DNA from: Deltaproteobacteria bacterium | GTDB taxonomy: Bacteria > Myxococcota_A > UBA9160 > UBA6930 | Reading direction: 5' to 3' | Assembly: GCA_029261795.1 (NCBI GenBank) | Contig: JAJDAP010000131.1 | Location: 1-64,000, forward strand | Length of the DNA: 64,000 nucleotides | Shown here: positions 59,485-64,000 of the stretch, piece after piece | How positions within the stretch are numbered: the stretch's first letter is position 1 | Layout: each line of letters opens with the position of its first letter | The notes under the pieces: model-generated | Databases searched by the model: none | The model's input: only the letters and a program-made list of their open reading frames with translations | Told to the model about the DNA's origin: nothing | Program-made: the position numbers and the translations under genes

Positions 59485-60516
59485 ATGAAGACCTACACCG
59501 TCGCCCCGCTCGAGGACCCGCGCCGTGTGCGCACGCTCTACCCCGAGCTCGAGGAGATCGGCTATGACGGCGTCTTCTCGTTCGAAGCCAAACACGACCC
59601 GTTCCTGCCGCTCGCTACGGCGGCCGAGCACACGGAGCGGGTCACACTCGGAACGGCCATCGCGATCGCCTTCGCGCGCAATCCGATGAACCTGGCCAAC
59701 CTGGCGTTCGGTCTGCAATCCCTCTCGGGCGGCCGCTTCATCCTCGGGCTGGGTTCCCAGGTGCGTCCCCACATCGAGAAGCGCTTCTCGATGCCATGGT
59801 CGAAACCGGCAGCTCGGATGCGCGAGATTGCCCTCGCCATCCGCGCGATCTTCGAGAGCTGGGAGACCGGCGCGCCGCTCCGCTTCGAAGGGGCGCACTA
59901 TCGACACACGCTGATGATCCCGGCCTTCGACCCCGGGCCGAACCCCTTCGGACCGCCCCCGATCTACACCGCTGGCTTCGGCCCGCGCATGACCGCAGTG
60001 GCCGGAGAGGCGGCGGACGGGTTTTTCGCCCACCCCTTCACATCGCGGCGATCGCTGCTCGAGAACACGCTTCCCGCCCTCGATCGGGGCCTCGCGAAGA
60101 GTGGCCGATCGCGCGCCGCGCTCGATGTCATTTGCGCGACCCTGGTCGTCACGGCCGACGACGAGGCGAGCTTCGCACAGGCGGTCACCGCGGCACGCAA
60201 ACACCTCGCGTTCTATGGCTCGACCCCGGCCTATCGGCCGACCCTCGATTGTCACGGTTGGGGGGAACTCCACGTCGAGCTCAATCGTCTATCGAAGCAG
60301 GGACGCTGGGACGAGATGGGGGAACTCATCGACGACGAGGTCCTCGAAACCATTGCCGTCGTCGGGGAGCGGAGCCAGATCGCCGGAAAACTCCGAGCGC
60401 GCCTCGACGGCATCGCGGACGGCGTCAGCATCACCCACAACCGCTTCCCGGACCCCGCCCATTGGGCCGACGTCGTGCGCGATCTTCGAGAAGCCGAGGG
60501 TCGAGTGCCTTGCTAG
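59485..60516 (+). CDS. LLM-class F420-dependent-type oxidoreductase
   Basis: A 343-residue luciferase-like enzyme, distinct from the one at 5217. It contains TLGTAIAIAFARNPMNLANL, then LSGGRFILGLGSQVRPHIEK and the insertion PIYTAGFGPRMTAVAGEAAD, as in the actinobacterial F420-dependent branch (TIGR03617-like). The start at 59485 has no strong ribosome site; a TATACT at 59472-59477 suggests a very short leader. Its stop shares a CTAG with the stop of the convergent APH-type gene. Confidence 0.88.
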   Translation: MKTYTVAPLEDPRRVRTLYPELEEIGYDGVFSFEAKHDPFLPLATAAEHTERVTLGTAIAIAFARNPMNLANLAFGLQSLSGGRFILGLGSQVRPHIEKRFSMPWSKPAARMREIALAIRAIFESWETGAPLRFEGAHYRHTLMIPAFDPGPNPFGPPPIYTAGFGPRMTAVAGEAADGFFAHPFTSRRSLLENTLPALDRGLAKSGRSRAALDVICATLVVTADDEASFAQAVTAARKHLAFYGSTPAYRPTLDCHGWGELHVELNRLSKQGRWDEMGELIDDEVLETIAVVGERSQIAGKLRARLDGIADGVSITHNRFPDPAHWADVVRDLREAEGRVPC

Positions 60517-61586
60517 GCGCCGAGGCGCTGCGCGAGTTGCATCGCCCGCTCGCCTAACACGCTCACGCCGACCTGACTGCCCGCGTGGGCGCTGGCCGCG
60601 GTGCCGTCGCGCACGCGGCCGAGGATTCCCTGCAAGATGCAGCCGGAGCGGTACAGGTTGTAGGCGAGATAGAAGTCGACGTTCTCGATGGGCGCGCGTC
60701 CCACCCGTGCGCAGTAGTTCGTGATCACTTCGTCGATCGTGGGGATTCCGAGGGCGCCTAGCGCGGCGTCATCCAGGCCCTCGAATGCGCTCCCGGGCGT
60801 GAAGCGTTGGCTCACGAAATAGGTGAGATCGCCGAGTGGATCCCCCAGCGTCGAGATCTCCCAATCGAGCACGGCGATCACCCGAGGCTCGCTCGGGTGG
60901 ACGATCGTGTTGTCGAGTTTGTAGTCGCCGTGCACGACACAGGTCGAGTCTCCCGGGGGAATGTTCTCCGGCAACCACTTCCTCAGGTGATCCATCTCCG
61001 GAATCTTCTCGGTCTCCGAAGCCTCGTACTGCTTCGACCATCGACTGATCTGCCGTGCGAAGTAGTTTCCGGGTCGGCCGAAGCCCTCGAGGCCGAGCGC
61101 TTCGACGGAAGCCATGTGCAAGCGCGCGAGCACGTCGTAGAGCGAGGCGTAGACGGCCCGCCGTTCTTTCGGCGCGAAACCGGGCATGGTCGGATCCCAG
61201 ATCACGCGCCCCTCGACGCACTCCATCAGATAGAAAGCCGTGCCGATCACGGCTTCGTCCTCGCACAGGAAGTGCGCCCGGGGGACTTCGAAATCGATCG
61301 TGTTCAAGGCGGAGATGACCCGAAACTCGCGATCCACAGCGTGCGCGGACTTCAGCAACTTGCCCGGCGGTTTGCGCCGCAGCACGTGGCGCCCCGCTGG
61401 CGTGACCAGTTGATAGGTCGGGTTGCTCTGTCCGCCCTTGAACTGGCGCACCGCGAGCGGACCGGAATAGCCAGGCAGGTTCTTCTCCAGGTACCGGTGG
61501 AGCCGCGTCTCGTCGAAGCGATGCTTCTCGCGGACTTCTTCGGTGCCGGTGAAGCGCGGGTCGAAGGCGGTGGCTTCTTCTGCCAT
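60513..61586 (-). CDS. APH-type phosphotransferase family protein
   Basis: A 357-residue kinase-fold protein of the ACAD10/ACAD11-like aminoglycoside phosphotransferase group. It has VHGDYKLDNTIV (catalytic loop) and DWEISTLGDPLGD (metal-binding Asp). Related kinases phosphorylate hydroxyacyl-CoA or hydroxyacids in fatty-acid catabolism. Here it stands alone without the acyl-CoA dehydrogenase domain found in ACAD10/11. Its stop overlaps that of the convergent LLM gene by 4 bases. Confidence 0.9.
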   Translation of the reverse strand: MAEEATAFDPRFTGTEEVREKHRFDETRLHRYLEKNLPGYSGPLAVRQFKGGQSNPTYQLVTPAGRHVLRRKPPGKLLKSAHAVDREFRVISALNTIDFEVPRAHFLCEDEAVIGTAFYLMECVEGRVIWDPTMPGFAPKERRAVYASLYDVLARLHMASVEALGLEGFGRPGNYFARQISRWSKQYEASETEKIPEMDHLRKWLPENIPPGDSTCVVHGDYKLDNTIVHPSEPRVIAVLDWEISTLGDPLGDLTYFVSQRFTPGSAFEGLDDAALGALGIPTIDEVITNYCARVGRAPIENVDFYLAYNLYRSGCILQGILGRVRDGTAASAHAGSQVGVSVLGERAMQLAQRLGA

Positions 61587-61671
61587 CGCCCGAGTCTAGA
61601 GCGATTTGGATGAAGTTACGCAGTGCATCTGCTCGAGGGCTGAGGCACCCTCGCACGCTGGAGGTTCGTCC

Positions 61672-63660
61672 ATGCGCGCCATCGCCCCACTGCTACTGAT
61701 CGTTCCGTTGATGGGCTGCAGCCTCACGGACCTCCAGCTTGCCGCCGACGAATGGGCCCCCGCTCCCGGAGCTGCTCAGGCTTCCGGGATTGCACCGCGG
61801 GAAGCCTGCGCGCATCACGATCCGCTGCGCCGCCCCCTCTTCGGGGATCTCCACATCCACACGGGCTACTCGATGGACGCGCGCGCGCTCGGCACGACCA
61901 CCACACCGGACGACGCCTATCGCTTCGCGCTCGGCGAACCCATCGATGTCTTCTCCGGTGAGCCCGGTTCGCCCCAGACGGCCCGCATCGATCGGCCCCT
62001 CGACTTCGCCGCGGTGACCGACCACGCCGAGTGGCTCTCGGAGGTGCGGCTCTGCACGGACCCGGCTTCGGACGTCTACAACACGCGCAGCTGCAAGATC
62101 TTTCGGGGCGAAGAATCCTCGTGGATCACCCGGTTGCTGGGCCTGAACGAGGGTTTCATCCCGAAGCTTTTCGGCCTGCTCCAGCTCGACGGCAAGCGCT
62201 CGGAAGAAGTCTGCGGCGAAGACTCGGCGCGTTGCCGGACCGCACTGCGAACCGTGTGGCAGGACACCAAAGACTCCGCCGAGCGCTTCTACGACCGCTC
62301 GAGCGCCTGCCGGTTCACGACGTTCCACGCCTGGGAGTACAGCCGCTCGCCCCGCATGACCAAGATCCATCGCAACGTGATCCTGCGCAACGAGCTTTCA
62401 CCCGAGATTCCGATCTCCTCGATGGAGACCGGGCACGAGCGGAACCTCTGGCCGAAGCTCCGCGATCTCTGCAACGCGACGGGGACCGGCTGCGAGGCCA
62501 TCGCCATCCCCCACAACCCCAACCTCTCGAACGGTCGCATGTTCGAAGTCTGGTACCGCGAGGAATCCGAAGAAATGCAACGCGCCGAAGCGGCGCTGCG
62601 CGCGGCCTTCGAGCCGATCGTCGAGATGACCCAGATCAAGGGCGACAGCGAGTGCCGCAACGGGATGTTCGAGGTCCTGGGCGGCACCGACGAACTCTGC
62701 GACCACGAGAAGGCGCGTGATTTCTCCGGCCTCGAGTTGATCGATTGCGAGGAAGGCGCCGAGTGGGGCGCCCAGCGGAGCAAGGGTTGCATCTCGCGGG
62801 TCGACTACGTTCGTTATGCGCTCCTGTCGGGAATCCGGGAAGAAAAGCGCATCGGGGTGAACCCGTTCAAGTTCGGCTTCATCGGGAGCACGGACAACCA
62901 CATGGCGACACCCGGACAGGTCGAGGAGTGGGAACAGCCCTACAAGTTCGGCGCGACCGGAAAGAACGTGCTCACGATCGGCGGGGCGACCCGCGGCCCC
63001 GCCTTCTGGAACCCCGGCGGCCTCGCCGGCGTCTGGGCCGAAGAGAACTCGCGAGACGCCATTTTCGACGCGATGAAACGGCGTGAAGCGTTCGCCACCA
63101 GCGGTCCCCGCATCGTCCCGCGCTTCTTCGGCGGCTGGGACCTGCCCGAGGATTTGTGCCAGACCGGGAACCTGGTCGAAACCGGCTATGCCGAGGGCGT
63201 CCCGATGGGTTCGGACCTGCCCGCGCACGATGGCCCCGGCGCCCCCACCTTGGTCATGAACGCCTTGCGCGACCCCGGCACGCAAGATCATCCTGGCGGT
63301 CTCTTGCAACGCATGCAGGTGATCAAAGGCTGGGTCGATGACGAGGGCCGCTTCCACCAGCAGGTGTTCGATGTCGCAGGCGACGCGAACAACGGTGCCG
63401 ATCTCGACATGGACAGCTGCACACCTCGTGGCCCGGGGGCCGAGCAGCTCTGCGCAGTATGGAAGGATCCCGAGTTCGACCCGGACCGCGACGCCGTCTA
63501 CTACGCGCGCACTGTCGAGAACCCGAGTTGCCGCTGGACGACCCGCATGTGCAACGCCTGGGAAGGCGATGTCCTCCCGGATGCCTGCACCGATCCGCGC
63601 CTGCCCAAGATCATCCAGGAGCGCGCCTGGACTTCGCCCATCTGGTACACGGCCAGCTAG
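61672..63660 (+). CDS. DUF3604 lipoprotein (PHP-like metallohydrolase)
   Basis: A 662-residue lipoprotein: signal LLIVPLMGCS with Cys16. The metal-binding blocks of DUF3604 are present: FGDLHIHTGYSMD, FAAVTDHAEWL, FHAWEYSR, IPHNPNLSNG and FIGSTDNHMATPG. These resemble PHP-type phosphoesterases, but the substrate of the family is unknown. GGAGG precedes the ATG at 61672. It has many cysteines in the mature part, consistent with an exported, disulfide-bonded enzyme. Confidence 0.87.
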   Translation: MRAIAPLLLIVPLMGCSLTDLQLAADEWAPAPGAAQASGIAPREACAHHDPLRRPLFGDLHIHTGYSMDARALGTTTTPDDAYRFALGEPIDVFSGEPGSPQTARIDRPLDFAAVTDHAEWLSEVRLCTDPASDVYNTRSCKIFRGEESSWITRLLGLNEGFIPKLFGLLQLDGKRSEEVCGEDSARCRTALRTVWQDTKDSAERFYDRSSACRFTTFHAWEYSRSPRMTKIHRNVILRNELSPEIPISSMETGHERNLWPKLRDLCNATGTGCEAIAIPHNPNLSNGRMFEVWYREESEEMQRAEAALRAAFEPIVEMTQIKGDSECRNGMFEVLGGTDELCDHEKARDFSGLELIDCEEGAEWGAQRSKGCISRVDYVRYALLSGIREEKRIGVNPFKFGFIGSTDNHMATPGQVEEWEQPYKFGATGKNVLTIGGATRGPAFWNPGGLAGVWAEENSRDAIFDAMKRREAFATSGPRIVPRFFGGWDLPEDLCQTGNLVETGYAEGVPMGSDLPAHDGPGAPTLVMNALRDPGTQDHPGGLLQRMQVIKGWVDDEGRFHQQVFDVAGDANNGADLDMDSCTPRGPGAEQLCAVWKDPEFDPDRDAVYYARTVENPSCRWTTRMCNAWEGDVLPDACTDPRLPKIIQERAWTSPIWYTAS

Positions 63661-63671
63661 CGGGGCCTCGC

Positions 63672-64000
63672 CTAACTTGCGCCCGTGAGATCCACAGACG
63701 CCTCTCCCCGGCGAATCGTCAGGAAGTCCATGCCGTCCGGTCCGCAAGTGAAGCCGTACTCGGTGCCGGCGTGAATCGTGACCGAATCCCCGGGGCCCAT
63801 CGGACCGGCGTCGTCGAAATCGCAGCCGCCCGTGATCACCACCAGAAGCTCATCGTGATCGTGAGAGTGCACCGGAACCCGGAAGCTCGGCGCCATGACC
63901 GAGCGATTCATGAAGAAACCGGCCTCGCCTCGCACGATCTTCTTGCGTTTGGTTCCTGACGATTTCGCCTTCTCGATGAGTGCCAGATTCGCCTTCTGCT
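63672..64000 (-). CDS. Cupin-domain protein (5' end beyond window)
   Basis: The frame is open through the right edge and reads KSSGTKRKKIVRGEAGFFMN, then RVPVHSHDHDELLVVITGG and GPGDSVTIHAGTEYGFT, a cupin with HSHDHDE as the metal motif. Its start lies outside the window, so length and any N-terminal domain are unknown. It is convergent with the DUF3604 gene by 11 bases. Confidence 0.75.
   Translation of the reverse strand, partial: QKANLALIEKAKSSGTKRKKIVRGEAGFFMNRSVMAPSFRVPVHSHDHDELLVVITGGCDFDDAGPMGPGDSVTIHAGTEYGFTCGPDGMDFLTIRRGEASVDLTGAS

Overview
The window is 64 kb of GC-rich, gene-dense bacterial DNA with no rRNA, tRNA or CRISPR array that I can recognise. It encodes TonB-dependent receptors, lipoproteins with lipoboxes, a PEP-CTERM protein and a class GN sortase, so the host is Gram-negative. 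The eukaryotic-type Ser/Thr kinase with an FHA partner, the F420-type oxidoreductases and the DUF1214 and DUF3604 proteins fit an uncultured Myxococcota-like (former Deltaproteobacteria) organism or a marine gammaproteobacterium. That placement is an inference and rests on no database search.

Left part (1-31.6 kb): a hairpin-forming element at the edge; a divergent TetR/cytochrome P450 pair; a fatty-acid desaturase divergent from a diiron ferritin-like protein; an ICMT-type methyltransferase; a four-gene run (luciferase-like oxidoreductase, Coq4-like protein, PhyH dioxygenase, VOC protein) facing another PhyH; a lipoprotein sphingomyelinase-like/neutral ceramidase pair with overlapping genes, then a GST; a minus-strand block (small proteins, a frameshifted methyltransferase, an acyltransferase-DUF2147 fusion, TetR, a sterol-desaturase-family protein); a carotenoid oxygenase; a TonB receptor; a Ddn-like protein; a DUF1214 protein; a thiolase; a kinase/FHA/helicase block; two gene remnants; and a sulfotransferase.

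Middle (31.6-43 kb): SDR, a 45-residue membrane protein, a GMC oxidoreductase with a gluconate-dehydrogenase-subunit-3-like partner, a large TonB receptor divergent from a cupin, a truncated REP-associated transposase, small lipoprotein/PMP3/DUF1971 genes, a third PhyH, an ABM-type protein, an RRM protein with an 18-glycine tail, and a crotonase.

Right part (43-64 kb): an 11.2-kb gene for a 3,735-residue Gly/Ala/Ser-rich repeat protein with signal peptide and PEP-CTERM tail. Upstream of it, on the same strand, lie a Tat-exported DUF1214 protein, a quinone oxidoreductase, a class GN sortase and its VIT/VWA target. Then come another luciferase-like enzyme, an APH-type phosphotransferase, a DUF3604 lipoprotein and a cupin cut by the window edge.

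The common theme is uptake and oxidation of hydrophobic compounds (lipids, sphingolipids, isoprenoid or steroid-like molecules) through outer-membrane receptors, oxygenases, redox enzymes and beta-oxidation-type steps, with much local control by TetR-like repressors; several promoters carry clear inverted repeats. The most unusual items are the giant repeat protein beside a second surface-anchoring module, the sphingomyelinase/ceramidase pair and the acyltransferase-DUF2147 fusion.
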